64,000 bases of DNA, from the NCBI GenBank assembly GCA_016648135.1, contig JADDOH010002569.1, positions 1 to 64,000 on the forward strand, given 5' to 3'. The notes under the pieces were generated by a model, which was given only the letters and a program-made list of their open reading frames with translations, made no database searches and was not told where the DNA came from. Source of the stretch: Agrypnia vestita. Lineage: Eukaryota; Arthropoda; Insecta; Trichoptera; Phryganeidae. Position numbers and translations under genes: made by a program. Below, piece after piece: positions 46,801-57,080 of this stretch. Position 1 is the stretch's first letter. Each line of letters starts with the position of its first letter.

Positions 46801-48684
46801 AAGAGACTGTCCAATGATGGCTTGGATGCTGCTTACAAAAACCATTCTAACAGGAGGCGAGGATCTTCTGGAGTGGGTCTTTTACATCTATCCGGTTCCA
46901 ACTCTGAAGGGAGAGGAACCATCGATTCGGACTCTGATGTTGACGACGTCAACAATCTTCTACAACGCTCCCGGTCACAATTAGAAGACGCTGAAGGAGT
47001 ATTATCCAAGGAAGAAATAACTCCGGATCTGCTACAGATTAATGATTATGTAAGGAAAACATTTGATTTGGAAGTAGTTAAGAATGATGTTCCTCCAGAA
47101 GGTATTTCTGGAGGAAGTGATGGTTGTGAGGATAAAGACAAGGATAAGGGTTCGAACCTTGCAGCCAGGTTTTGTTTTGCCGTTGCCATTTTTTCAATAA
47201 TTGTGTTTGTGTGTTTGAATTCATACAAGTAATTGTAGTTTATTAATGCTTGTTACGCTGTTTGATCTTTTAAATTTTTATTAACCTAAAAATTTCATAA
47301 TGATACTGTTTGAAAACGTGGTTGGTTTGGTAGCTCCTCTTTTTTGTGTTTTTTTTGCAACTCACACCCTTTTGATATGGTGCTCATTTTATTTACATTT
47401 ATTATTTAATCTACTTAAAAATCTCTGAATGGAGTATTGACATAAAATATATATATGTACATATTTAAGTATATATTGGTATATTTTAAGGTTAAGTATT
47501 ACGAAAACAGTGCCTTTTTAGAGGTAATTTTTTATTTAGGAGATAATTGGAAGTTGTGTTTAAATGTGATAGTAGAAATAATACAAATTAATACTTAATG
47601 TTTTGTTTTATATTTCTAATAGACCATAACTTTTTACTGAGTTGTGTAATGGCATGCTGTAGAATAAATGTTAATTAATCTTGAAATCCAGTTTATTATT
47701 TAAGACAGCTCTACGCAATGCCAGATACTACCTACTTGTAGATTCTTTTACTACTTTAAAAAAAAAATTAAAACCAGTTATTTATAAATTATTCCTTCAG
47801 GAATCTTGCATTTTGTGGTGCTGTGTTTATCCCTTTCTTCATTTTTCTTATAGTCTTTTTTTATAATATGCAATTTATGCAAACATCTAAAAAAATCTAT
47901 TAATTATGTATAAACTTAATAAAAAACAAATGTATGTATAATAATTATTAATAAAATAATAATAAAATAAAAATGAAAAAGATATTTCTTTCATAATTAA
48001 ACAGTATATTTTTGATCATAGACAACGTACACAGATACAAAAAATGTTTATGGTTTAAAGGTTATGGCAACATTTTCTTTTGCTAGCATCCAAGAAAAGT
48101 GGTGCCACGCTTCAAAAAGTATTCGCATTAATTACTGAGTGAAAGTTCGATACGCTTGGTAGGAATTAGATCACTGCGCTATGCTCACTGACTGGGCTGA
48201 CGTAACATTAAAAGTATCATAGACAACGACGAGTGCATCAAATCTGCCTGCGTTCAATTTTTTAATATGGCTACTCGAATATCAGGTACATTATGCTTAC
48301 CTTCTACACACACAAACTGCTTTAATTCTGCTTGTTATCACATTTCCAACTATATCACTGAAATATTTAAACAACTGTATATATTTATTTGGTAACACTT
48401 TCAGCTAACTATTTTATATTTTATTATAGTATAGTATAAGTATTAAAATTATTGTACTGTGTAATGTTTAGTGTATTTTACAATTTTCTTTAAGCACTGT
48501 TTCCGCATTAGTTTATAGAGCACACTAAAACATTGACTACATTGCTAACAAACCTAACGTAACAAAAATTTTTCGCAGAGCGATCTCTTGGCGACGTGCA
48601 GTGAAAACATTCGATGCTTGGAAACTGTATTAGCCGGAGCATCGGAGGGGGTTTTGTCTTCAGCTCGGCGGCAAGAAATAAGAG
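37706..48684 (+). CDS. Multi-exon acidic Ser-rich protein, partial gene; candidate klarsicht/nesprin-type
   Basis: Nine exons join with matching phases: 37706-37861, 37986-38250, 39056-39702, 40499-40666, 41376-41654, 42642-42934, 44868-45246, 46111-47049 and 48579-48684. Exons 1-8 total 3126 nt, exactly 1042 codons. The first exon starts at an acceptor in phase 0, so the true 5' end is outside the detected set; exon 9 ends in phase 1 at a GC donor, so more exons follow. The protein is low-complexity, rich in Ser, Asp and Glu, with phospho-site-like clusters (SDSDVDD, SSDDSFSED) and Arg/Ser tracts in exon 8. Local ordered-looking stretches are RRLLEFGDDYRNFLDSQSDC (exon 8) and the helical SDLLATCSENIRCLETVL (exon 9). 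Inference: exon 9 could begin a spectrin-like helix, and the overall pattern recalls the cytoplasmic part of klarsicht/nesprin KASH proteins. That identification rests on impression only, so no symbol is given. The 37.7-48.7 kb span is well supported as one gene. Confidence 0.8.
37986..38250 (+). CDS. Exon 2
   Basis: Acceptor gcatttccag; donor TTG|gtaagt. Phase 0 in, phase 1 out. It encodes an acidic segment (DDNDDNCHGLVDSYNQI.., DEEHDITMASLPLYEG..) that continues directly from exon 1. Confidence 0.75.
38655..38890. repeat. MITE-like imperfect palindrome in an intron
   Basis: ttagattttcgtt and gactatccaatgtactctat on the left are mirrored by gtatacagtaaattggataa and aacgaaaatcgaat on the right, with an A/T-rich loop. 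It lies between exons 2 and 3. Confidence 0.5.
39056..39702 (+). CDS. Exon 3
   Basis: Acceptor acaatattttag; donor CAG|gtatag, a weak donor at +5/+6. The phase-1 junction makes an Asp codon, giving DTENLDASLYDEPPTPVTVL. It encodes Lys/Glu-rich sequence with a helical stretch (IRRLVNQADEMVQKKAQEM) and ends SRIKEWLSQNTPDDQSSESS. Confidence 0.8.
40060..40200 (+). repeat. tRNA-derived SINE-like element, copy 2
   Basis: B-box GTTCAATTCC at 40107-40116, then ccaatgaggtctcaata, caagcctcggtg and gtttcgctgcagtaa, parallel to the copy at 6562-6735. The A box is degraded. It lies in the intron between exons 3 and 4. Confidence 0.55.
40499..40666 (+). CDS. Exon 4 (56 codons)
   Basis: Acceptor tatatttttgcag; donor AAG|gtaatt; phase 0 both sides. 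It encodes VLDSCDASGEYTTGDSDRQS.., which with the end of exon 3 forms a continuous Ser/Asp-rich segment. Confidence 0.78.
41376..41654 (+). CDS. Exon 5 (93 codons)
   Basis: Acceptor ctttttcactccag; donor CAA|gtaagt; phase 0 both sides. Of the two open frames here, only the one reading VTLRGKKSNSQNTRPWSVSC.. matches the phase of exon 4 and reaches the donor, so the alternative frame was dropped. It contains ALNTPTGDVIQ and SALNTLASTP, a weak internal repeat. Confidence 0.75.
42642..42934 (+). CDS. Exon 6
   Basis: Acceptor tcattgttttcag; donor AATAG|gtacat; phase 0 in, phase 2 out. It has a strongly basic patch (CSLRRKRLKLRRRHQG) that could be a nuclear-localisation or membrane-proximal signal, followed by a Ser-rich tail. 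Confidence 0.78.
43087..43802. mobile_element. cagggtgtaacag MITE (TA target), interrupted by a hAT-like MITE
   Basis: The ends are cagagtgtaacag and ctgttacaacctg, flanked by TA on both sides; the outer arms pair with each other and match the intact copy at 60620-61122. A TA duplication and CAGGG-type ends fit a Tc1/mariner-derived non-autonomous element. A 216-bp element is inserted at 43186-43401. It lies in the intron between exons 6 and 7. Confidence 0.75.
43186..43401. mobile_element. hAT-type MITE with 8-bp target duplication, nested
   Basis: Element termini tagtgatagtcaaacc and ggttaaaataccattacta are inverted. The 8-bp direct repeat GTATAAAA lies immediately outside on both sides (43178-43185 and 43402-43409). 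An 8-bp duplication is diagnostic of hAT-family insertion. A second copy without a clear duplication is at 52553-52857. Confidence 0.85.
44868..45246 (+). CDS. Exon 7
   Basis: Acceptor gctattttatttcag; donor CAG|gtaatt. The split codon gives Arg in KNRFDTSTSGNDSEEE. It encodes PEGGSVRPRLPMLNIDRERA and ends SSFSEQAWDFYQ; phase 0 out. Confidence 0.78.
46053..46080 (+). repeat. AAT microsatellite
   Basis: About eight AAT/TAA trinucleotides, then an ATT run, sit some 30 bp upstream of the exon 8 acceptor. Confidence 0.85.
46111..47049 (+). CDS. Exon 8 (313 codons to the internal donor)
   Basis: Acceptor ttttgttccag; an AAT microsatellite sits just upstream (about 46053-46080). It encodes EKYQSEAYSEAPDSDAARRL.., then a long Ser/Arg/Lys-rich region with repeated DSLERK/SLDS-type motifs. 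A good donor, TAT|gtaagg, ends it at 47049 in phase 0 and joins exon 9. If the donor is skipped, the frame stays open to 47232 (see the alternative 3' end). Confidence 0.8.
47050..47232 (+). CDS. Alternative 3' end of exon 8, adding a C-terminal membrane anchor
   Basis: Reading through the donor at 47050 adds 60 codons: VRKTFDLEVVKNDVPPEG.., an acidic/Lys spacer, then a hydrophobic segment (about FCFAVAIFSIIVFVCL) and only NSYK before the stop. This looks like a tail-anchored isoform. It lacks the longer lumenal tail and the PPP-type end of classical KASH domains. AATAAA at 47663-47668 could serve this transcript. Intron retention without function is the alternative. Confidence 0.5.
   Translation, partial: VRKTFDLEVVKNDVPPEGISGGSDGCEDKDKDKGSNLAARFCFAVAIFSIIVFVCLNSYK
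47663..47668 (+). terminator. Candidate poly(A) signal for the short isoform
   Basis: AATAAA lies about 430 bp after the stop at 47232, with T-rich sequence following. Further AATAAA-like words occur near 47,920-47,970. It is relevant only if the read-through 3' end is used. Confidence 0.35.
48579..48684 (+). CDS. Exon 9, with GC-AG donor
   Basis: Acceptor tttttcgcag; it encodes SDLLATCSENIRCLETVLAG.. and ends ARRQEIR. It is a GC-richer island in AT-rich surroundings, in the phase required by exon 8. The 3' edge AGAG|gcaagt is a strong match to the GC-AG donor class. The sequence is helical and Cys-containing, unlike the disordered exons before it. Confidence 0.6.
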
Positions 48685-51600
48685 GCAAGTCAGATTATAA
48701 CATTTTCCAAGTAACATGTTTGTGCTTGTCTTGAAATTAATTTCAGAAAAATATTTATTTTATTTCAACATAAAGTCTTAACACGCATGGGTAGATTAAT
48801 CAAATTCAAGTCACTTCTTAATCCTTCAATAACTCACCTTTATCATTTACTACGTGCCATTTAAATTTATACATACATGTTTTTGCATTTCTAGAACCCT
48901 TCGTCCACCACTTAGTTTTGCGCATGAATTTTTCCTTGCACCGTTTTATCCCTTGTTACATTCATCTTTTATTACACAGGCTTATTCTAGTTTTGCTACA
49001 GATGCTTTGAGTGATGTCTAACTCTTATTGAAAAATTCAGTCTTCATTCTATGGATATTTTGTTTTCACATTACAAAGTATGATGCATTGAAAATGCTTA
49101 TCTAAATCAGTTTAAATTCTTCAGAATTCTTGGAATATCATTTAAGGTTTTGAAACCTGATAACATTATCTCTGATAAAACATTTAAGATAGGATGGTAG
49201 ATTATATATTATTTAGATATTCCTAGGTAGTGGCATAACTTAAAAAATAATTTCCTGTGCACAATGGGAAAAATATGCGCATGTTTTGTATATAAGATAT
49301 ATTAATATTAGGTATTGTGCAGTAAATCCATTTCATAGGCAGAAAAAAAAAGTCACTTAACTCCTATGATACTTGCACTTTCTTGGAAAATAATGTGTGT
49401 TCTTAGACATTTATATGCATTCAGAACTTCCTTGTTTCGCTCTGCAACAATTTTCATTCACTTATATTTTTTTTGTAGTGTATAAATGAATTTCCTTATT
49501 TATTTATTTGTTCATTTTTTGTTTACATATTATTACAATGGCAGGTTTATTGCCAGTTGGCAATTTCTTCCAACCAACCACACCATTTAATAGAATATTT
49601 GAAATACATTTCCGGTATACAATGACAATCTAGCTCCATGAAAACGAAACGAGTAGGAGATGGATGGGGAAAGAAGGATTAAATTAGGTTTTGGGAAAGG
49701 TAAAATTGATTTAGTTTGTATTATGGTTATGGTCTATGATGTCTGTGCATACTTGATTCCACTTCCTCGCCGGCTGCACTTTGAATGAGGAGCTGAAGAA
49801 TTCAATATTATGGATGGAGATGGGATAGTGAAGTATTTTGAACGGAGTAGAACGGATAGAAAGTTGAATTTAGATTTCAGGTACTGGGGTGAGTAAGGAT
49901 TGAAATAGGCATTATAAAGTAAAGACAAAATATGAATGTTATGGCATTGTCGGACTGTAAGTCAATGGAGTAAATTGTGAAAAGATGAGATGCGATCAAT
50001 TTTCTTGAAGTTGAAGGGAGTGCGTTTTGCAGGTGTTACAGTTTTTTTGAAATCCTCAACACTCTCTGCGTAATTTCTCGCTAGAGTGGATTTTAAAAAT
50101 TATTAGTCCACATTATTATTGTAAAAAGTATCAACACCAAATGTGTGGCGAGGCCTTTGATCCTCCGTCTTATGTGGGTCCGATGCACCATTTTGCTTAG
50201 TTACGCTACTGTCCAGGGGTGCTGTTTATCTATAAAAAATATTCTGCGCCACAATGTTGCGAAGTTTCCAAGTGAAGACCTACGATCGAAACATTTCATA
50301 ATCTTATTAAAGAATTTAAATATTATGGTAAGTAATTATTATAATAATACCAATGTGAGAAGGAGAACAGTTTATTTTTATGATTTATAAATTTGTTCTT
50401 AATAAAACGCTGTAAAGGACCAAATTCACTTTCGGCTGAAATATAAGTTTAGTAAGCATTTTAGATGTTCAGATGAAGGACAGACATTAAGTTTTTTCAA
50501 ATAATATTTTTTTTACAAAAAAATATTAAAGTGCACTCTCATATAATATATATAATATGTTAAACAGACATTGAAAATATTATATGTATTAAATTAGAAT
50601 TAGTATTGCGAAATTACCTTTTAACGTGTTTCAATATTTAGTTGGAAGAATTTTTTCTCCTTCTTTTGAATGTTTCGAGATATTGTCTGACAAAATGAGT
50701 AATAAGAAAATTGAGTAAATGCTTACGTGACTAAGTGTATATGTAAAGTTACAAAGTCTACAGAATTGCATAAAATAATTGCGGAAAAGGTTTTTTGCGT
50801 TTAGTATTTGAACTTTGTCAGCATCCATAATCCTGTATTTAAAATAACAAAAAATATTTTTGCAAGCTGCATTTGTGTTTTTAATAATACACAACTGTGC
50901 TGCATGAGAGTAGATGCAAATTTAAAGATATTCATAGTAAATAAAATAAAATAGTCAAGTATGCCAATTTTTTCTTCCGAATATTCCGCTCTCCATCTTA
51001 TGCTCTTAATGTTTTCTTTGAGTTTATGCTCTTCACAAAGAGTTCGTAAAATCTGCTATAAAATGTTTCTTTCATTTGCCAATAGATAAGTTGTGAATGA
51101 GAAGGAATTTATTACAATATAAATCACCCAGAGTATAATTCATTGATTCAAGAAAATATCTAAACACAAAAGTTATGCTTAAACATATTTTTAATCCCTA
51201 ATGTCTCTTGAATTAACTTTCTAAACATAGAATTAATTAGGCTAGACTACATCCAACGAATGTGCCAACTGTGTATATTGATAAGTAAATAAAATACTTG
51301 CCTTACCTTGTTGGCACTGGACGTTGGGAGCTAAATACATCATTTAGCTGTGATCTGGTAGAAAATACACAGTAAAATCATCAAATTGTCTATTATGTCT
51401 GTTCTGAGATTTTTTTTTCAAATTAAATTTTAATATTTCAAAAACAAATTGACATCTTGAAGAAAACATAAAACCTGCGATACTTTTTAACTTGGAGCCA
51501 ATCCAATTTTTTTTTAAACACCTAACACAATCTCCCATAATAAATAATTGACATAATATGAATGCTGAAACAGGCGGAGAACCTACCAAGAGAAAGTACT

Positions 51601-52552
51601 TTTGTTTAATATTTAATTATCAAATTCTTAATGTATCCTTAAACAATTTTACTTTCTTTGGCTTTTATCTTATGAAATAATTAAAATGAATATGTTTCAC
51701 AAATAAAAAATTATCTAGCTATCTCTTTCGAGCTTCACTATACTGGTTTCACGATGCATAATAATCATGTATGGAGAAAGTAAAAACAATTATTATGCTC
51801 TATGTCAGGTTGCCAAAACATTCTTGTGGCTTTTGGCCCCTGTTAGATTACACAAGACGTGCCTTCAACCATTGGTGCCAGATCGAATTATTTTAACTAA
51901 TAGCTTAGAAAACTAATTTTAAACATAATTAAACCATTATTACACTATCTATTTGGTAAATATTGCTATAATATTTTAAAGATCAGTTATGTGTTGCTCT
52001 CCACCATGTCCTTAAATTTCTCAGCCCAGGAGTTAATTTACTTCACACCATAAGCTCAACTACACCGGAAGACTGGTGTCCCGCTCCGTGCTCCAACTGC
52101 GCTCCTTATGTGTAAATTGGCTCACCTGCTTTGAGATAACAACTAATGAAGGCAGCTCAACGATACGCCACCGTTTTGTGCTATAAAACAAATCACACAT
52201 TGTACCTCGTGTTCAGATTTTTTTTTTTGACAACGATTTTTAAATATTTTATGATCATCAGAATATCGAATTGATCATTATGTTTAAAAAAAACGACATT
52301 TAAAAATATTAAACTTACAATTCAAAAAGGATATAAAATTAGCACCCTCTCAACTTATACTAAAATATTAAATCAAATAATACGAAATATGTTCTGTTAC
52401 AAATTAATAATATACAATTTAATAATACGAATTCACCTATAAGAGTAATTTCTTTAATAGAATTATCATTGAAATTTACTGTTATGACTGTGGTTTCTTG
52501 TAAGTATAAGAGTGCGGCACAGCAGAATAATCAATTTAGAATCAAGAATAAT
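48685..52552. other. Probable intron, no supported exon
   Basis: AT-rich throughout with scattered short ORFs and no exon with both splice edges. If the gene continues, this is the intron after exon 9. A modest GC-richer block at 50,135-50,220 has no convincing frame. Confidence 0.4.
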
Positions 52553-52857
52553 TAGTTATTGTCAAACCGTTATTTTAACCGGTTATTCTCGGTACTATTA
52601 ATTGAGATTAGTATCTGACTAGCCGTAAACCCGCGAAAAATTTAAATGCTGTTGTTGTGATTCCAGCAAATTACGGACAGGCAGACGGACATTCGAATTA
52701 CGGACAGTTGATTGATGATTGGTAACTGAGATATAGCCTCTCTCTGGTACCGATGGTTATCAGTCGAATTGCGAAAAATCAGTTACCAGCCATCGATTCA
52801 ATCAGATACAAATCTTAAATAATGATTATTGTGTAACCGGTTAAAATACCATCACTA
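52553..52857. repeat. hAT-type MITE, second copy
   Basis: tagttattgtcaaaccgtta at the left, taaccggttaaaataccatc then acta at the right, with internal gtaccgatggttatcagtcg and atcgattcaatcagatacaa shared with 43186-43401. No 8-bp duplication is visible. Confidence 0.6.
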
Positions 52858-52993
52858 AGGACCGATTGTTTGATCGGGAGCAAGAGTAATAGTTAAGAAA
52901 AAAACATAGATTTTTGCTTTTCCGACAATTAAACGAAGCATTTTCGTAAAAATCTATGCTTTTTGCTTAACTATTATACTAAACAACCGGCAC
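52858..52993. repeat. Palindromic MITE of the ggcccggttgt family (diverged)
   Basis: gcaagagtaatagttaagaa, catagatttttgctt on the left pair with aaaaatctatgctttttgct, taactattatactaaa on the right. It abuts the hAT-type MITE directly. Confidence 0.55.
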
Positions 52994-53364
52994 TGAGAAT
53001 AATTGCGGCACATAAAAGATACTGATAATTCAATTTGAAGGCGTTGCAGAAAATTAGTGATGAAGATTTTGCAATCCTTTCATAAATTTTGCACAAATTA
53101 GTAGTCTGAATTCCACAATGCGTTGATATTTATCTAATAAACATAAAATCACTAAGCTGGTGTAACCGCTACCGTTGCTGGCCAAATTTAGCAACATCAT
53201 AATAATGTCAAATACTAACTGGAATGTCACACGATTTACGTGTTATTTCTCTTCGAAATACATATAATTATTTCGGAAATAGTAAACTCGTATTTAGTAA
53301 ATACTCCATAAAACTGTTTCTAACCGCTGGTTGTCAACACCGTCGCAATGAGTTTCCTGTCAGA

Positions 53365-53465
53365 AGAATTCAGTCGGTCGCTGTCGGCGGTCGTTCGCGC
53401 GAGTTGTTCGCGGGGATTTATTTTTGTGAACGCGTCATTTTCGCGCTAGGCGTTGGATAAGTTGG
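53365..53465 (+). promoter_or_regulatory. CpG-rich candidate promoter
   Basis: An abrupt CpG-dense block (tcggtcgctgtcggcggtcg, cgcgcgagttgttcgcgggg) begins with TCAGT at 53370-53374, the arthropod initiator motif. No TATA box is evident. It lies about 1.3 kb upstream of a strong start-codon/donor pair at 54636-54673. Confidence 0.4.
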
Positions 53466-54635
53466 AAAAACAGAATATTGCGTCGATATTGTATCTAATC
53501 TCGTCTATAAACATTTATAAGTTTTGAGTTCGTATTAAATTCGATACAGTTTCGCGTTGTGCATTTGTGATAACAATTTTACAACTGCTTTTAAACAAGT
53601 TTTTATTATAAAATAAAACGAGAATTTCATGGCGGATTTCAAATATTTTGTTTAGCTTTTTTATGTTATGCCTAGTAATATCGCATAGCTAATACAGCTA
53701 CTTAGTATACTTGCTTATTGAATTTTGTGTACACCATTAAAAGTAAATATTTCATCTCAAACAATGCATATTTTTTTATTTAAATAACATTGAATTCACG
53801 CTTCAAGCTATAATATAATTTGTGTCGAAATTTTGGCGCCTGACCTCACGTCGACCTCCTGTGTCGGGTTTCACGTATCAATTGTCATTTTTGAAAAACA
53901 AAAGTAAACTGGTTTTTTAAAAAAGAAAAACCTGTTTTTTGACAGAAATCGAGACACATACGTGCCAAAAATATTAAAATAATTTTAATATTAGTAGGTA
54001 GGTAAATAATTCTTGTTTAATGTACTGACGTAAACAAATTAAAAGTACGGATGCAATTAAAGCTTAACGGGAATATAAAATTAAGTGGGATGACATAATG
54101 GCAACATTCCTTTTGATCTATTTTTGAATTGTGTACCAGTTTGCCGCCAAAAGTGATAACTTTTGTATGTCTCAGATATTTCTCGTTATATCATGTTATT
54201 GATAATTCGATTCGAATTGTTTTGTAACTTTTAGAACTTATTCCGTTACGAAACTAAACGTCGAAACCCCGAAAGTCAGTCACATTTGACATGACGTAAA
54301 AATGTTGTCATGAAGTTCTGTAAAGTTAAGGAACTGTCCAAAAAAGTTTTGCCGAGTTGGCATTTCAACGTGTCACGATTAAAATGAGTTTTTATTTTAT
54401 TTTCTAGCTGAAAAGCAATAGCAATAACGGTTGTGATAAAATAGTATTGATTTGTTCGACAATAATTGGATTGAACTACATATATAATATTTCGTGTTGT
54501 GGAGGACCGAGAAAGTGAAACACCTGGCTTTTGGTGCACTTTACGCGTATACAAAAAAGCAGGCAGTGCTAAGGAAAAAGGCTTAATTAGTGAAGTTCAC
54601 GGTGAGTGTTGGAGGTGTCAGAACTGCTCGTGACG

Positions 54636-54673
54636 ATGACGTCAGTAGGCTCCACGCAAACCGAAGATGTGGG
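54636..54673 (+). CDS. Probable alternative first coding exon (MTSVGSTQTEDV)
   Basis: ATG followed by 12 codons and a G, then a strong donor, gtgagt, at 54674. The short N-terminus and phase 1 exit match a first coding exon. The exit phase equals that of exon 9 (48684), so both could splice to one downstream exon outside the window. A palindromic CRE/ATF site TGACGTCA (54637-54644) overlaps the start codon. It could instead be the first exon of an unrelated downstream gene; no second exon was identified. Confidence 0.4.
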
Positions 54674-55263
54674 TGAGTAATCCGCTATAAATCGAATAAC
54701 AAAACCTTGTGCATCACTAATTCTGCGCTCAGTGTACGAACGTTTCTCTTATAAAATATGCTAAATTGTTTTGCATTTATCGCGGCCATCGACAACTATT
54801 TGAAATGGACGTTGAATGACAAAGATCGCGCATGAGGTCACGCTTTGTTGATTCTCCCGCCTTTGCACGGGGCATATTTATATTGTATTTATTATAAGAA
54901 CGCTTAATGCTCATTTTCATTGTTATGCGTAATTTAATATTCATGCGTGGTATTATAATAAATCTAGAAGCTATCAACCAAAACCTTTTATGGTAATTAC
55001 ATATCGACAAGGAAATTTCCGTGTCCCTACGTAGGTACCTACTCTATTCAAAACTTTAAATTTCAGCCATGTTGAAGAATATAATGTATTAAAAAAATGT
55101 TGTCTCTGTAATGTCGTCGTCAGCTTTTGAACTTCGCGAAACTTTGATGGAAAGGATAAAACTGTATCAATGATCTAATCCTGGTCAATTTTTCTAAAAA
55201 GTATGGAACTTTGAATTGAATATAAATGAACCCTGAATACATAGATTGTAGCAATCTTAGGGT

Positions 55264-55398
55264 TGTTTCAAGTTAGATTAAAGTAAAATTTCGTATAATG
55301 CATAGATTTTTGCGTTCTCCACCAATCAAACGATCCGTTTCCGTAAAAATCTATGCTTTAAACGAACTTTTACTCCAACTTGATACAACCGGGCCTCA
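55264..55398. repeat. Palindromic MITE of the ggcccggttgt family
   Basis: gggttgtttcaagttagatt at the left and ccaacttgatacaaccgggc at the right are inverse. The inner arms gcatagatttttgcg and cgtaaaaatctatgct also pair. This is the most complete copy in the window. Confidence 0.7.
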
Positions 55399-55477
55399 GC
55401 GTGCTACAGAGAAATTTTCACAAAAGGATGCGATATTGGAGGCATTATTTATTATTGTCTTTTTGAAGTATGCTTAA

Positions 55478-56584
55478 GGCGATCGTCTAGCAGAATGAGC
55501 AAATTTCACCATTTTTTCTCATATCTTCTCTTGCGTTTTTTATTACATTTTTGTATGAAAATATCTCATTTTAAAATTTATTCATCAGGTTACATATATT
55601 TTAAATACGAATATCTTATTAAAATGTCATAAACTAAATTAAATAATTGATTAATAAATTACCAAACCTTCGATGTTTTAAAAATGAAGAAAATTGCTCC
55701 ACTTTGTGGGCCTTTTATGACTGAACGGCGTGTGAGATGTCTTTTTTATTCAATAATATTACAAAGTTAACGATTATCTTAAATTTATTACAATTATAGA
55801 AAAATCTGTTAATACGTTTACATGCAATTTATGTTTTAAAAAATACTGTTTTTTAAAAATATTTTATTTTTTGTGGGTCTTTTTCAACTCTTTTTACATG
55901 GTTGACAACTTTTTTACTTCAATAGTCAAAAGAATAGATATTATAATTTTACAATAAAAACAAAAAAAAATCAAAATCTTTGTCGATATTCCTGATTTTA
56001 GATATTTAATCAAGACGCAACGTATTTATGACACAATACGCAGTGCCTTGATTAAATAGCTAAAATCTGAAATCGAGAATAATTTTTTGATTTTTTTTGT
56101 ATTAATTTTAAAATAAAAATGTCTATTCCTTTAATTTATTAAAGAAAAAAAGTTATAAACTATTTTAAAAGGATCGAAAAAAACTCACAAAAAATAAAAA
56201 TAATTTAAAAAACAGTATTTTTTAAAACATAAATTGCATGTAAACGTATTAACAGATTTTTCTATAATTGTAACAAATTTAAGATAATCGTTAACTTTGT
56301 AATATTATTGAATAAAAAAGACATCTCACACGCCGTTCAGTCATAAAAGGCCCACAAAGTGGAACAATTTTCTTCATTTTTAAAACATCGAAGGTTTGGT
56401 AATTTATTAATCAATTATTTAATTTAGTTTATGACATTTTAATAAGATATTCGTATTTAAAATATATGTAACCTGATGAATAAATTTTTTAAATTAGATG
56501 TGTTCCTACAAAAACTTGATAAAAAACGAAAGAGAAGATATGAGAAAAAATGGTGAAATTTGCTCATTCTGCTAGACGATCGCC
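55478..56584. mobile_element. 1.1-kb near-perfect palindromic element at a TTAA site
   Basis: The left terminus ggcgatcgtctagcagaatg and the right terminus cattctgctagacgatcgcc are exact inverses, each flanked by TTAA (55474-55477 and 56585-56588). The arms pair almost base for base toward a centre near 56031, about 540 bp each, with few substitutions and short indels. TTAA duplication is typical of piggyBac-type insertion. No ORF is present, so the element is non-autonomous. A transcript would form a very long hairpin. Confidence 0.88.
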
Positions 56585-56989
56585 TTAATATAATGAAGAA
56601 AATTTCTCCTAAGATCAGCAATAAACGGTAGCATTTATTATTTTCAGACCTAGGGTTATCACGCCTAATAAGTGTACCTACCTAAGTGTAAGTGTAAACA
56701 AATATTTATAGGTGGTCTCTGTTACGCTGGTACATGCCGATTTTTTGCTTTTGGTACTGTACTTTTGACCATCGATGGTTCTGTTTCAAGTATATATTTT
56801 TTATTATTACAATGTTATACTACATCATTTTGCTTCACCTTTAATTATTTTATGGATAGGGAGTATAATACTAATACTAATCATATCTTAATAATAATTA
56901 ATCCTTCGATGCCCTTCATCAACTGCTAGTAGGTGAAGAAAATATTGTTACTGCATATTCTCAAACTAAGCCAAAAGCCTGTGCTATGA

Positions 56990-57080
56990 AAAAAGGACCA
57001 ACTTGCTGGTGTCCTGGAGTGGGGCTCGAACCACCGATCACGATCACTAGACGAGCGTCGTAACCACCAAGAAATTTCGG
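56990..57080 (-). repeat. tRNA-like or SINE-like sequence
   Basis: On the minus strand, cttggtggttacgacgctcg is followed by a B-box, GGTTCGAGCCCC, and ccaggacacc. A clean cloverleaf with paired acceptor ends was not found, so it is treated as a tRNA-derived element. Confidence 0.4.
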
